61,920 nucleotides of DNA from Cytophagales bacterium (GTDB lineage Bacteria; Bacteroidota; Bacteroidia; Cytophagales; Cyclobacteriaceae), in assembly GCA_017303805.1 (NCBI GenBank), contig JAFLBQ010000012.1, forward strand, positions 1 to 61,920. Reading direction: 5' to 3'. The notes beneath the pieces are model-generated. The model ran no database searches. It was given only the letters and a program-made list of their open reading frames with translations, and was not told the DNA's origin. Made by a program: the position numbers and the translations under genes. Positions 16,213-25,694 of the stretch are shown here, one piece after another. Every line of letters starts with the position of its first letter. Positions within the stretch are counted from its first letter, which is position 1.

Positions 16213-17568
16213 TTACTGATCCAGCAGCCTGCACGTATCGTAGGCTTTATCAATGTTAATAAAAACATCTTTGCGTGCCTTGCTAAACCATTTGTCCAAT
16301 GCGATATCTTTCTTTTCGGCTAAGGCAGCCGATTGGATACGACTCCAATCGTCTTTCAGGTTAGCTACATGGGGTGGCAATTTCGTTTTAAAAAATAGTA
16401 TCCGTACTGCCTCTTTGTTGTCATCGGTGCGGTAGCGCATGGGCAAGGAAATATGGCCTACCTTCATGGTGTCTATAGCCATGTACACAACGGGGTCAAT
16501 ATCGCGCATCGAAATCCGGGTAGAGCCATCGTCATCCGAAAAGAAACCGCCTTTACCTTTGGTCGCGGCATCGTCCGAAATCTCTTTGGCCACCTGTTCA
16601 AACTTTAACTTATCGGTAATAATTTTTGAGCGCACGCTGTCTAAGAATTTTTCGGCTGCGGCAATGTCGGTGCTGGAGGGAACGGCCGAAATTAGAATAT
16701 GACGCGAGTTGTACTCATTACCCCTGCGGTCTATCAATTGCATAATGTGAAAACCAAAGGGAGATTTGAAGGGCTGTGAAATCTCACCCAGTTTAAGTTT
16801 AAATGCCTGGGCTTCAAACTCGGGCACCATGGCCCCGCGGCCTACATAACCCATTTCGCCACCATTATACTGGGCGCTGGGGTCTTCCGAATTTTTCATG
16901 GCCAGCTCCGTAAAGTTTTCGCCACGCAGCAAGCGCTCGCGCAAGTCATTAAGTTTGACCCGGGCTTCTTCTTCCTGCGATTCGCTCACTTTTGCCACCC
17001 GCACAATCTGCGCCACCTCCACATCCGATGAATAAAATGGCAAGCTATCGGCCGGAATTTTATTGAAGAACCTCCGGATTTCTGCCGGTGTTACCGAAAT
17101 ACCTTTGGTTATCCGGCTCGTCATTTCGCGGGCCAGTAGCTGCTCCCGAATTTGTTCGCGCAGTTCTACTTTAATCTGCTCCATGGTTTTTCCATAAGCC
17201 CGCTCCAATTGCTCGGGCGAGTTGCCGGAGTTCTGCAAAATCATCGCCATCCGCTGCTCGGTATTGCCATCCACTTCAAGGTCGGTTACAATTACCGAGT
17301 CTATTTCGGCTTTGGCTACCATCAGTTTATTAATAATTAACCGGTTAAATAACTCGCATTTTGCGTCTTGCGATTGTGGGTTGCCTTCGGCCAAAAACGA
17401 TTGGTACGCCATTTCCAATTCGCTCTTCAACACAATGTAGTTATCTACCTTGGCTATTATCTTGTCAACCACAAAGGCGTTGTCTTGCGCCCTGGCGGGA
17501 ATAATAAATCCCATAACCACCAGGCACCAGCTAGCGATAAATTTCAAAGTCTTTCCGTTTTGCGGCAT
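16213..17568 (-). CDS. SurA-like periplasmic peptidylprolyl isomerase
   Basis: About 451 residues with a signal peptide ending PARAQ. Starts at 17568, 17574 or 17580 are all possible; all overlap the upstream gene. A SurA N-terminal chaperone region (VVDKIIAKVDNYIVLKSELE) is followed by a parvulin PPIase domain, with the parvulin marks GGEMGYVGRG, PEFEAQAFKL and SPFGFHIMQL. A second parvulin repeat (SRHILI ... GGFFSDDDG) is more divergent. It helps fold outer-membrane beta-barrels. It is the third of three folding-factor genes in a row and overlaps the upstream lipoprotein gene. Confidence 0.9.
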   Translation of the reverse strand: MPQNGKTLKFIASWCLVVMGFIIPARAQDNAFVVDKIIAKVDNYIVLKSELEMAYQSFLAEGNPQSQDAKCELFNRLIINKLMVAKAEIDSVIVTDLEVDGNTEQRMAMILQNSGNSPEQLERAYGKTMEQIKVELREQIREQLLAREMTSRITKGISVTPAEIRRFFNKIPADSLPFYSSDVEVAQIVRVAKVSESQEEEARVKLNDLRERLLRGENFTELAMKNSEDPSAQYNGGEMGYVGRGAMVPEFEAQAFKLKLGEISQPFKSPFGFHIMQLIDRRGNEYNSRHILISAVPSSTDIAAAEKFLDSVRSKIITDKLKFEQVAKEISDDAATKGKGGFFSDDDGSTRISMRDIDPVVYMAIDTMKVGHISLPMRYRTDDNKEAVRILFFKTKLPPHVANLKDDWSRIQSAALAEKKDIALDKWFSKARKDVFINIDKAYDTCRLLDQ

Positions 17569-18409
17569 TTTCATACACATCGTCTTCCAGTTTACGTGCA
17601 AGTTCTACTTTTCGCTTATTTAAGATAATATTTTTAATGTCCTTCCTTACAAATTCCAGTGGCGAAATATTATCGGAAATTTTATAGGCATCAATTTTAA
17701 GGTAGTACAAGAAGTTGTTGTCGGAGGTTTCGTAGTAATTGTAGCTTCTTAAGAACTGAACCTTGTTGGGTATTTCGGCAAGTGGCGAATTCACCACCAG
17801 TTTATCAAATTCTATCCACGAAGAATCGGCCAGATGGTAAACGGCCGAAAAGCTAAGACAATACGAGCGCAGTTCAGCCAGGTCTTTTTCTTTTTTCGAA
17901 AAAATGAGGTCTTTAATGTGTTTGGTGCGGGGAGCTTCTTTGGGTACTTTAATGTACGTGCCGCGGATAATGTTCTGCTTCAACACAAAATTATCTAACC
18001 GGGCCTTGTAGTAGTCTTCGATTTCCTGGTCGCTCACGCTGTCTTGCAGATTTTTGCGAATGTAGTAATTCTGATATTCGTACCCGATGAGGCTATAGCG
18101 GTAGTCCAGCACTTTGCGCTCTACTTCGGCTTCGTTGATATCAATATTTTTAGTGGCTTCGTAAATAACCAGTTGCTTACGAATCCAACTATTGATGTAC
18201 GTGGTAACGCGGGCTATACTATCGGTTGCTGACGTGCCCACCGGAGTTATTCCAACCAGTTCATCTTCGTAAAGATACGAAGTGTGCACGCGGGCTACAG
18301 CCTTGCGGGCTTCTTCCAGTGCGGCCTTTTCCTGCTTCATGCGAATAAGATCGCAGCCGGCCATAGCCACCACTAAGATTATAAAAAGATAGAACCGCGT
18401 GCCTTTCAT
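17531..18409 (-). CDS. SurA-like lipoprotein without a parvulin domain
   Basis: 292 residues with a lipobox (MAGC, Cys19). The sequence is helical and charged; a SurA/PpiC N-terminal type region (INSWIRKQLVIYEA, then VSDQEIEDYYKARLDNF) is followed by a C-terminal helical part (KRKVELARKLEDDVYENA), but the PPIase core is missing. It starts with an ATGA overlap with the stop of the upstream PPIase gene and overlaps the downstream SurA gene, so the three products are made together. Likely a chaperone-only member of an outer-membrane-protein folding set. Confidence 0.75.
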   Translation of the reverse strand: MKGTRFYLFIILVVAMAGCDLIRMKQEKAALEEARKAVARVHTSYLYEDELVGITPVGTSATDSIARVTTYINSWIRKQLVIYEATKNIDINEAEVERKVLDYRYSLIGYEYQNYYIRKNLQDSVSDQEIEDYYKARLDNFVLKQNIIRGTYIKVPKEAPRTKHIKDLIFSKKEKDLAELRSYCLSFSAVYHLADSSWIEFDKLVVNSPLAEIPNKVQFLRSYNYYETSDNNFLYYLKIDAYKISDNISPLEFVRKDIKNIILNKRKVELARKLEDDVYENAAKRKDFEIYR

Positions 18410-20340
18410 TTTTTTGTAAGCTCTGCTACAACGCCTTTTCGAACCTTGTTATTGATCTTTACCGGAAATTTTTTGCGCAAACTACTCAACCATTGCTTCT
18501 CCAGATAATCCTGGTATTCTGAAATAAGTTGCGCCCGGGCTTCCTGAAAACTTTTTATTCCAGGGGGCACCAGGCGTTTTATCTCCACAAGGTAAAATAA
18601 ACCATCTGCTTCTGCTTGTTGCAGCCCGGTGGCCCAGGTTACTGCATCAACTGCCTTGCTATCCTTACGCTCGTAATTACGATAAGGCTGCACTACTTTT
18701 AACTTTCTCAAATCAGCCTGCGTTAAGGTATCGCCTTTAGTTACTTTACTTATTAATTCGGTAATGGCCGCCTTATCGCTTGCAGCAAACAGCCGTGCCT
18801 CCACGCGGTCGCCAGCCTGGTACCGTTGCTTGTTGGCCTCGTAATACCTGCGCTGGCCAACTGTGTCTTCTGCCGCTTTATTCCAGATTTCCTTTTCCAT
18901 TATCTCAAACAAAAGAATGCCCTCGCGGTATTCGTTCAGCAAATTTCTGAAATCCGGATTCTGCTGCTTTAGTTTCTCTTCTTCGGTTTCGTCCAGCTTT
19001 TCTTCAACCCATTGCTCGTACAGTTGCCGTGCATACGCGCGCGGCTCCAGCCGGCTTAGTTGCTGATTTCTTTTGGCAAAGCGAACAAACTGACCCACGG
19101 TATAAGGAGTGCCCGAAATGGAAAAAAGTTTTTCGGCAGCCCGGCTTGCATCGGGCTTAAATGCCCAGTTGGCGTTGGTAAGAGTGCTATCTGCTTTTGC
19201 CATAAGTTGCTCAATGGCCTGCGGCTGCTCAATAAATTGCAATGCCTTTTTTCGTTGATCTTTTTGTGCTTGTTGTGATTGCTGCACGCGGTCATCGCGG
19301 CCTAACCTGCGCCTGAGCGAGGCCTCCATTTCTTTCTGCGCTGGCAAAGGAATTTTACGCTCTAATCGAATAATATGCCAACCCAGGGCCGACTGGAAGG
19401 GATCGGAAATTTGCCCCGGCTGTTGTAAAGAAAAAGCCATGGCCTCAAACTCCGGTACAGAAGCTAACGCGCCTATTCCAAATGCCCGCAGGCGGCCGCC
19501 TTGCTCGCGCGTGTTAGTATCGTCCGAAAACTCTTTGCAAACCTCGTCCCAGCTACGGCCACCCTGTAGTTGATCATGAATTGTAAAAGCTTTATTGCGC
19601 AGGGCCTCATCGGTGCCGGAACTCCGTAGCAAAATATGCGATACCTCCACCTCGCCACTGGAGGGCCTGCGCCCTTTTACCTGAATAAGATGATAGCCAA
19701 ACCGCGTGCGCACAATAGGCGACAGGCCGTCAACAGGGGTTGTATAGGCGGCCTCTTCAAACGGAGCCACCATTTGCAAGGCAGTGAAAAAACCTAAATC
19801 ACCACCGTTTACTTTTGCAGACGGATCTTGCGAAAATTCGCGCGCTAACTTTTCAAAACTTTCGCCACTAACAATGCGGCTGCGCAACTCCTGCATGCGT
19901 TGGTAAACAGCAGCCGTATCGGCAGGTGGCGCCTCGGCATTTACCGATAGCAGGATGTGCGCTGCCCGTACTTCTTCGTGCAGGCGCTGGTATGTTTGCT
20001 GCACCAGCTTTTCCAGCATGTCTTCTTCTGCTTTGTATGGTTTCTTTAATTCGCTGCGATAGGTTTTAAACTCGGTGTTGAAATGGGCTGTGGTATCCAG
20101 GCCCCGGGCTTTGGCTTCAGTTACTTTTAGTTTAAAGTTTATAAACAGATCGAGGTACTCGTTTACTTTTTCGGCAGTAAAGTCTTGCGGGTTGTGTTGA
20201 TGATTTTTTTTAAAGGTGTAGATAAACTCTTCGGCACTTACCGGGGTAGATGCAACTTTAAACAGCGGTTTGGTTCCTTTTTGAGCCTGCGCACTGCAGG
20301 CAATCAACAGAAAAAAGAAAAGACTACGAGGCACTCTCAT
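18406..20340 (-). CDS. Large periplasmic peptidylprolyl isomerase with two parvulin domains
   Basis: 644 residues with a signal peptide ending CSAQAQ. Two PpiC/parvulin domains lie at about 120-220 (RAAHILLS ... GGDLGFFTALQM ... FGYHLIQVKG) and 230-330 (VSHILLRSS ... GGRLRAFGIG ... LGWHIIRLE). The flanking segments are SurA-like chaperone helices, and a long charged C-terminal part follows. It acts on proteins crossing the periplasm. First of the three folding-factor genes; 74 bp separate it from the anti-sigma-kinase gene upstream. Confidence 0.9.
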   Translation of the reverse strand: MRVPRSLFFFLLIACSAQAQKGTKPLFKVASTPVSAEEFIYTFKKNHQHNPQDFTAEKVNEYLDLFINFKLKVTEAKARGLDTTAHFNTEFKTYRSELKKPYKAEEDMLEKLVQQTYQRLHEEVRAAHILLSVNAEAPPADTAAVYQRMQELRSRIVSGESFEKLAREFSQDPSAKVNGGDLGFFTALQMVAPFEEAAYTTPVDGLSPIVRTRFGYHLIQVKGRRPSSGEVEVSHILLRSSGTDEALRNKAFTIHDQLQGGRSWDEVCKEFSDDTNTREQGGRLRAFGIGALASVPEFEAMAFSLQQPGQISDPFQSALGWHIIRLERKIPLPAQKEMEASLRRRLGRDDRVQQSQQAQKDQRKKALQFIEQPQAIEQLMAKADSTLTNANWAFKPDASRAAEKLFSISGTPYTVGQFVRFAKRNQQLSRLEPRAYARQLYEQWVEEKLDETEEEKLKQQNPDFRNLLNEYREGILLFEIMEKEIWNKAAEDTVGQRRYYEANKQRYQAGDRVEARLFAASDKAAITELISKVTKGDTLTQADLRKLKVVQPYRNYERKDSKAVDAVTWATGLQQAEADGLFYLVEIKRLVPPGIKSFQEARAQLISEYQDYLEKQWLSSLRKKFPVKINNKVRKGVVAELTKK

Positions 20341-20414
20341 ACGCGGTTACAAACACTAAAACAAGGGCGTAAAAATAGGAGTTTTTTTGAGGCGGGAATA
20401 CCCGGAAATGCGGC

Positions 20415-20828
20415 CTATTTAACCTGTTTTACAAGCCGGCATACGTTTTTATCATCCCGTTTAAAATACTCTACGCTATCCATAATAGCTTTTACGAGGC
20501 GTATGCCGAGGCCGCCTTTGCGTTTTTGGTGCACCAGGTTGCCCAGCTCGGGTTCGTGAAATTCGTTGATATCGAACACGGAGCCATCATCCACAATTTC
20601 AAAAATAAATTTGCCGCGTTGCGGTATGTCAATGTGTAGTTCCAGTATATGATTAGGGTTACAGTGATGGGCATGAATCATCAGGTTAGAGCACATCTCG
20701 TCCAGGGCCAGTACGATGGCGCTCATTTCAATTTCAGGTACCTGCTGGTCTTTCAGCGAAGTTCTTACAAACTCGCGTATGCCCTTCAGGTTGCTGAGGC
20801 TACATCCTATGTTAAACTGAAAGTTCAT
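20415..20828 (-). CDS. RsbW/SpoIIAB-type serine kinase (HATPase_c anti-sigma regulator)
   Basis: 137 residues from the ATG at 20828, which overlaps the upstream STAS gene by 17 bp. The GHKL ATPase signatures are visible: N box (LALDEMCSNLMIHAHH), G1 box (DDGSVFD) and G2 (KGGLGIRLVKAIMD). Such proteins bind a sigma factor or other target and phosphorylate a STAS partner. It forms a partner-switch with the STAS protein and SpoIIE-type phosphatase immediately upstream. No sigma factor gene is nearby, so the output is unknown. Confidence 0.88.
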   Translation of the reverse strand: MNFQFNIGCSLSNLKGIREFVRTSLKDQQVPEIEMSAIVLALDEMCSNLMIHAHHCNPNHILELHIDIPQRGKFIFEIVDDGSVFDINEFHEPELGNLVHQKRKGGLGIRLVKAIMDSVEYFKRDDKNVCRLVKQVK

Positions 20829-21162
20829 TGGCCAACTTCTTTGCTTCCGGCTTTGAGGGCACAATGTGCAGCAACTCGGCCAGTCCTAAAATGCTAAATG
20901 TGTTTTCTACTTTTTCTTTCATTCCAAACAACACCATGGGTATGTTCTTGTCTTTTAGTTCTTCGATGTACGACATAAAAACCCCCAGCCCGGCCGATGA
21001 AATGTATTCGAGCGCGCTGCAATCCACCAGAATTCTTTTAAAACCTTCGCCTACGCTTTTGGCAATGGCCAGGTCTAATTCGATGGACGAGCTCGCATCA
21101 ATTTCACCAATTACCGAGATTATGTCCGCTCCATCCTCCTGTAATCGTTTAATATGCACCAT
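20812..21162 (-). CDS. STAS-domain anti-sigma factor antagonist
   Basis: 116 residues, a single STAS domain of SpoIIAA/RsbV type. The phosphorylatable serine is in the conserved EYISSAGLGVF loop (about residue 56). Unphosphorylated, such proteins titrate the HATPase kinase encoded by the overlapping downstream gene. The upstream phosphatase would reactivate it. Confidence 0.9.
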   Translation of the reverse strand: MVHIKRLQEDGADIISVIGEIDASSSIELDLAIAKSVGEGFKRILVDCSALEYISSAGLGVFMSYIEELKDKNIPMVLFGMKEKVENTFSILGLAELLHIVPSKPEAKKLANELSV

Positions 21163-21207
21163 GGGTAAGTCGTTTTAACGGTTTTAAATAGTTTATGTTC
21201 GCCATTC

Positions 21208-23271
21208 CTATCTGAACTTTATAATCATAGCGGTGTAGTCGTCATTTATTATTGTTGAGCCCGAAAACTCATATAATTTCTCAATGATATGTTTTTCAAT
21301 TTCGTGGGAACTTTTTTGAGCCACGTCTTGTAAGGCGCACTCTAACCGGTGGTAGTCAAACTCTTCGCCTTTTCTGTTCTTTGCTTCGGTAATTCCATCG
21401 GTGTACAGCACCATTACATCTCCACCGGCATATTGAAACTCGTTGTTTTCTACAAACCGGTAATAATCGCGCGAGCGCACCATGCCCAGGGCGGTGCCGC
21501 GGTCTTTTAAATAATGGGTTTGCTTTTGTGCTGCATTGTAATACAACACAGGGCAATGGCCGGCACGTGAGTAGCGCACGGTTTTGGTTTTGGTATCTAC
21601 CACAAAATAAGTAGCCGAAATAAATGAACCCCGCTCCAGGCAAAACGTAAGCGCACGGTTGGCGCGTTGCATAAATTCTTTCGGATCGAGCTCTTGTTGG
21701 GCCAGGCTGTGAAAAATTCCTTTCATCTGCGACATGTGGAAGGCAGCCGTAGTTCCCTTACCCGAAACATCGGCAATGATAAGCGCCACCTGATGCTCGT
21801 TGATGCGCAGGGTATCGTAGTAATCGCCACCTACCTCATCGGCCGATTGCGCAAAGGCTGAAATCTCGAAGTCGGCATCTATCTCCAACTTGGTGGGCAG
21901 TAAACTCTTTTGAACCGTTTTGGCAATCTTAAGTTCTTCTTTGTAGCGTTCGGTTTGAAACGCCTCTTCCATAAGGCGGAAGTTTTCTATTGAAATGCCG
22001 GCCTGGTTTGCAAAGGTTGACACAATGCGCGTCATCTCTTTATTAAATCCTTCGGGTAATTCTTTAAGCAAGGCCAGCGTACCAATCGTTTCGCCTTTTA
22101 CTACAATAGGAAAAGCGATGAGCGAACGAAAACGCGAACCCCGCAGCGAGGCGAGGTGGCGCGAGAGATTTTTGGTTTTGTCGCTGCTTTGATCCAACGC
22201 TCCTTTTACACTACGCTCTTCCAGGTGGTTGCGGATTTGGCGCGACTCCTGTTCGCTGATCTTGTACGGATAATACTTTGTTCCTTCATGTTGGCTTGTA
22301 ATCTCCAGCCAGGCCGCATCGGCAAACACCGCACTAACCGAACTCTCCAGCAAAATGTTATACACACTTTCTTCATTTTGCTCGGTTTGGATAGACTGGC
22401 TGATGCGTTGAAAGTTTACCACCTCTTCCAACTTTTGTTCGAACACCGAAGAGGTGGGCAGGTTGAATAAAATAACCAGGAAGGAAAAAGTGCTGTACAC
22501 TAATACAAAACACAGCAAGCAGATATTGAAGATGTGGCTGCTGAAATCGCGGAAAACCGGGGCCGCCATGTGTATATAAGCAGAAATGGAATTTACGGTA
22601 AACAAGAAATAACCGAGATAGAAAAAGCTTAGTAGCAACAACAGCAGGCTGGTCCACTTTTGTTTAAAGTTGAGATAGGCTACCCAACGCATGTTGGCCG
22701 AAAGCACAATTACCAACAGCGCAATAATGATAATGATGATGGTATTGGCAGTAGCCGGCAGCGTAATCTGAAAACTGTCGTAGAGCAGTATCAGAAATAA
22801 GCCCAACTCAAACACCATCCATGTGCGGATAAGCCACTTGGATTTTTGATAGAGAATTAACCGCTTCCACGAAGTATAGGCCGAAAGCAAAAAACTGAGA
22901 AACAGCGCCAGGTTAATCTGGTAAATAAAATCCTTGAACAGCGGATCGGATGCGAGTTTGGTGGTGCCCAATAAGTACTCGCCCAGCCTGAACACCAACG
23001 AAACCACGGTGGCAATTAAGCCGGTGGCAAAAACCTTCCACAGCAAATCGGTAAAGCTTAGGCTCTCGTCTTTTTCTATGCGATAGCGATAGTAATAAAA
23101 AAGACAAACGATAAATAAATCGAGCATCAGGCTGGGTAGCCAGCGTGGCACACCGGGTGGCAGTTGCCTGATTTGACTATATAAAACTGTTATGTCTGAA
23201 AATACCAATACCAACCATGCCAGGATGGAGCCCAGGAAAAGTAAGCGAATGATGGCTTTGGTTTTAAACAC
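21208..23271 (-). CDS. Membrane SpoIIE/RsbU-type PP2C phosphatase with GAF domain
   Basis: 687 residues. The first 270 or so hold about seven hydrophobic helices, a membrane sensor. A GAF-like domain follows (about 300-440: SIQTEQNEESVYNILLE, then FPIVVKGETIGTLALL), then a coiled stretch and the SpoIIE PP2C domain. The metal ligands are visible as GGDYYD, IADVSGKG, YTDGITEA and NDDYT. It should dephosphorylate the STAS protein encoded 45 bp downstream in response to a membrane or ligand signal. With the kinase it makes a complete three-part switch. Confidence 0.92.
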   Translation of the reverse strand: MFKTKAIIRLLFLGSILAWLVLVFSDITVLYSQIRQLPPGVPRWLPSLMLDLFIVCLFYYYRYRIEKDESLSFTDLLWKVFATGLIATVVSLVFRLGEYLLGTTKLASDPLFKDFIYQINLALFLSFLLSAYTSWKRLILYQKSKWLIRTWMVFELGLFLILLYDSFQITLPATANTIIIIIIALLVIVLSANMRWVAYLNFKQKWTSLLLLLLSFFYLGYFLFTVNSISAYIHMAAPVFRDFSSHIFNICLLCFVLVYSTFSFLVILFNLPTSSVFEQKLEEVVNFQRISQSIQTEQNEESVYNILLESSVSAVFADAAWLEITSQHEGTKYYPYKISEQESRQIRNHLEERSVKGALDQSSDKTKNLSRHLASLRGSRFRSLIAFPIVVKGETIGTLALLKELPEGFNKEMTRIVSTFANQAGISIENFRLMEEAFQTERYKEELKIAKTVQKSLLPTKLEIDADFEISAFAQSADEVGGDYYDTLRINEHQVALIIADVSGKGTTAAFHMSQMKGIFHSLAQQELDPKEFMQRANRALTFCLERGSFISATYFVVDTKTKTVRYSRAGHCPVLYYNAAQKQTHYLKDRGTALGMVRSRDYYRFVENNEFQYAGGDVMVLYTDGITEAKNRKGEEFDYHRLECALQDVAQKSSHEIEKHIIEKLYEFSGSTIINDDYTAMIIKFR

Positions 23272-23355
23272 GATTTTTTAAAAATTATGCAACGCACCCA
23301 CGGTGCAAGCATTTTACAAGTATACCGCAATGAGGCCGCAAACAGAAACCGCGTT

Positions 23356-24828
23356 TTATTTGCGGCTGTAATTAGGCGCTTCGCGGGTAATGGTTACATC
23401 GTGTGGGTGGCTTTCGTGCACCCCGGCCGGGGTTATCTTCACAAATTTTGCTGCCTTAAGTTTTTCTAAATTCTTTGCCCCACAGTAACCCATACCGGCT
23501 TTAAGGCCACCCACCAATTGGTAAAGCACTTCTGCCACCGAACCTTTGAAGGGAACACGACCTGAAATGCCTTCGGGCACCAGCTTTTTGATGTCGTCTT
23601 CGGCATCCTGAAAGTAGCGATCTTTCGAGCCATCGTCCATCGCTTCGAGCGAGCCCATGCCCCGATACGATTTAAACTTGCGACCCTCGTAAATGATTAC
23701 TTCGCCCGGGGCTTCTTCGGTGCCGGCCAGCAACGAACCAATCATTACACTATCGGCACCGGCCGCAAGCGCTTTTACTACATCGCCCGAAAAACGAATG
23801 CCGCCATCGGCAATTACTTTTACATCGCTGCCTCGCAGTGCTTTGGCTGCTTCGTACACAGCCGAAAGTTGTGGCAACCCAATACCTGCCACAATACGCG
23901 TAGTGCAAATACTGCCCGGGCCCACACCTACTTTTACGGCATCGGCCCCAGCCTTGGCCAGGGCTTTGGCTGCTTCGCCTGTGGCAATGTTGCCCACCAC
24001 CATCTGCAAGTCCGCAAACTTTTTACGAACACTTTTCGCGGCCTCAATTACTCCTTTCGAATGGCCATGCGCAGTATCAATGCTGATAATATCTACCCCG
24101 GAGTTTTTCAACGCGGCAATGCGCTCTATTACATCGGGCGTTACACCCACGGCTGCACCCACCCGCAACCTACCGTACTGATCGTGGCAGGCATTGGGTT
24201 TGTTCTTCTTCTTTAAAATGTCTTTGTAGGTAACCAGGCCGGTAAGCTTCCCTTTCTTGTTTACTATCGGCAGTTTCTCAATTTTATATTTCTGAAGAAT
24301 CACTTCGGCCTTTTCTAAGGTAATGCCTTCGGGTGCCGTAATCAGATTTTCTTTGGTCATTATCTGTTCTATCGGCAACGACATATCTTTTTGAAAGCGC
24401 AGATCGCGGTTGGTGATAATGCCGGCCAGCTTGCCATTGCCATCCACAACCGGAATGCCGCCTATCTTAAACTCGCGCATAATTTTTTCGGCATCGCGCA
24501 CGGTAGCGTTAATCTGCAACGTAACCGGATCGAGAATTAGGCCGCTTTGCGAACGCTTTACTTTACGCACCTGCTCGGCCTGCTCGCCAATGCTCATATT
24601 TTTGTGGATAAACCCAAGCCCGCCTTCCAGCGCAATACCAATCGCTAACTCCGCCTCGGTAACGGTATCCATGGCGGCCGAAATAATTGGAATATTAAGT
24701 TTAATTTTTTTGGTTAACCAGCCGGTTGTCTGCGCTTCGCGCGGAAGCACCTCGCTGTAGGCCGGCACCAGCAGCACATCATCGTAAGTAAGGGCTTCAA
24801 AAAGGAATTTGGAAGAATCGAGGGCCAT
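23356..24828 (-). CDS. guaB: Inosine-5'-monophosphate dehydrogenase
   Basis: 490 residues, full length. A (beta/alpha)8 barrel is interrupted by two CBS domains (about 95-210). The active-site loop GPGSICTTR carries the catalytic Cys, the GGIRFSGDV phosphate site and the mobile flap with Arg/Tyr (KDRYFQ) are present. It oxidises IMP to XMP with NAD+, the committed step to GTP. A textbook promoter lies 34 bp upstream. Divergent from rlpA. Confidence 0.98.
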   Translation of the reverse strand: MALDSSKFLFEALTYDDVLLVPAYSEVLPREAQTTGWLTKKIKLNIPIISAAMDTVTEAELAIGIALEGGLGFIHKNMSIGEQAEQVRKVKRSQSGLILDPVTLQINATVRDAEKIMREFKIGGIPVVDGNGKLAGIITNRDLRFQKDMSLPIEQIMTKENLITAPEGITLEKAEVILQKYKIEKLPIVNKKGKLTGLVTYKDILKKKNKPNACHDQYGRLRVGAAVGVTPDVIERIAALKNSGVDIISIDTAHGHSKGVIEAAKSVRKKFADLQMVVGNIATGEAAKALAKAGADAVKVGVGPGSICTTRIVAGIGLPQLSAVYEAAKALRGSDVKVIADGGIRFSGDVVKALAAGADSVMIGSLLAGTEEAPGEVIIYEGRKFKSYRGMGSLEAMDDGSKDRYFQDAEDDIKKLVPEGISGRVPFKGSVAEVLYQLVGGLKAGMGYCGAKNLEKLKAAKFVKITPAGVHESHPHDVTITREAPNYSRK

Positions 24829-24861
24829 GGCAAATAAGATTAGGATTCGTTATTTGCCGGG

Positions 24862-24891
24862 CAAAGTTAACTTAAAATGCCCGATTACCAA
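24862..24891 (-). promoter_or_regulatory. Bacteroidota promoter of guaB (TTG - 19 bp - TAACTTTG)
   Basis: On the minus strand a -33 TTG (24889-24891) is separated by 19 bp from a -7 TAACTTTG (24862-24869). This matches the consensus of the Bacteroidota housekeeping sigma factor and is the best promoter seen in the window. It predicts a leader of roughly 25-30 nt. Confidence 0.7.
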
Positions 24892-24995
24892 CTCTGGATT
24901 TAAAACAAAACCACCCGTTGCCCAGGTAGTTCAATTATACCTAAACTGCCCAAAAGGTGTGGCAACCAACAACCAACGTTGCTACCTTTACGACC

Positions 24996-25688
24996 ATGAA
25001 AAAAATTGTCTTGCTATTTTTTGCCATTTGCACAGGCGGGCTTGTGCTGGCGCAGACCCAAACTGGAAAAGCTTCTTTTTATGCCGACAAATTTGAAGGC
25101 GCCCCCACTGCCAGTGGCGAAAAATATAAACACGCTAAGCTTACCGGTGCCCACAAAACATTACCCTTTGGAACCAAAGTGCGGGTAACTAACCTGGCCA
25201 ATAACGAAAGTGTGGAGGTGGTTATTAATGATCGGGGCCCCTACGTAGATGGTCGTATTATCGACCTGTCTAAATCCGCAGCCGAAAAACTCGGATTTGT
25301 TAACCAGGGGTTGGCCGAAGTAAAGCTGGAAGTAGTAGATGCCGGTGATGGAAAGAACAAACCCAAAGGTGAAGGCCCGGCCAGCATTGAGCATGTTTCG
25401 GTAGATGAGAAAGAATACTACGATTTTGAAATTGAGCGCTTAATTCCCAAAGGCTTTGGCGTGCAGATTGGAACCTACCAGGAATTGGTAAACCTGATGC
25501 GGCTTTCTGATAACCTGAAAAATTCTTACAAAAAGAATGTGGTGGTGCAGGTAAAAGTTATTAACGGTGTTAAATATTACAGTTTACTATTGGGCCCCGT
25601 AACTACACGGCCAAAGGCTGAAGATCTGCTTGCCGAAGTGAAAAAGAAATTTCCTGACTCTTTTATCGTGGATTACAGTCGCCCGTAA
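24996..25688 (+). CDS. RlpA-like septal lytic transglycosylase with SPOR domain
   Basis: 230 residues from the ATG at 24996, which begins a signal peptide (cleavage after VLAQ). The double-psi beta-barrel domain (about 22-120) shows GKASFYADKFEG, the TASGE loop, LPFGTKVRVTN and the catalytic Asp in VINDRGPYVDGR. A SPOR domain closes the protein (about 155-230: GFGVQIGTYQ ... YYSLLLGPV), which binds denuded glycan at division sites. It should cut stripped peptidoglycan at the septum. Confidence 0.93.
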   Translation: MKKIVLLFFAICTGGLVLAQTQTGKASFYADKFEGAPTASGEKYKHAKLTGAHKTLPFGTKVRVTNLANNESVEVVINDRGPYVDGRIIDLSKSAAEKLGFVNQGLAEVKLEVVDAGDGKNKPKGEGPASIEHVSVDEKEYYDFEIERLIPKGFGVQIGTYQELVNLMRLSDNLKNSYKKNVVVQVKVINGVKYYSLLLGPVTTRPKAEDLLAEVKKKFPDSFIVDYSRP

Positions 25689-25694
25689 CACAGC

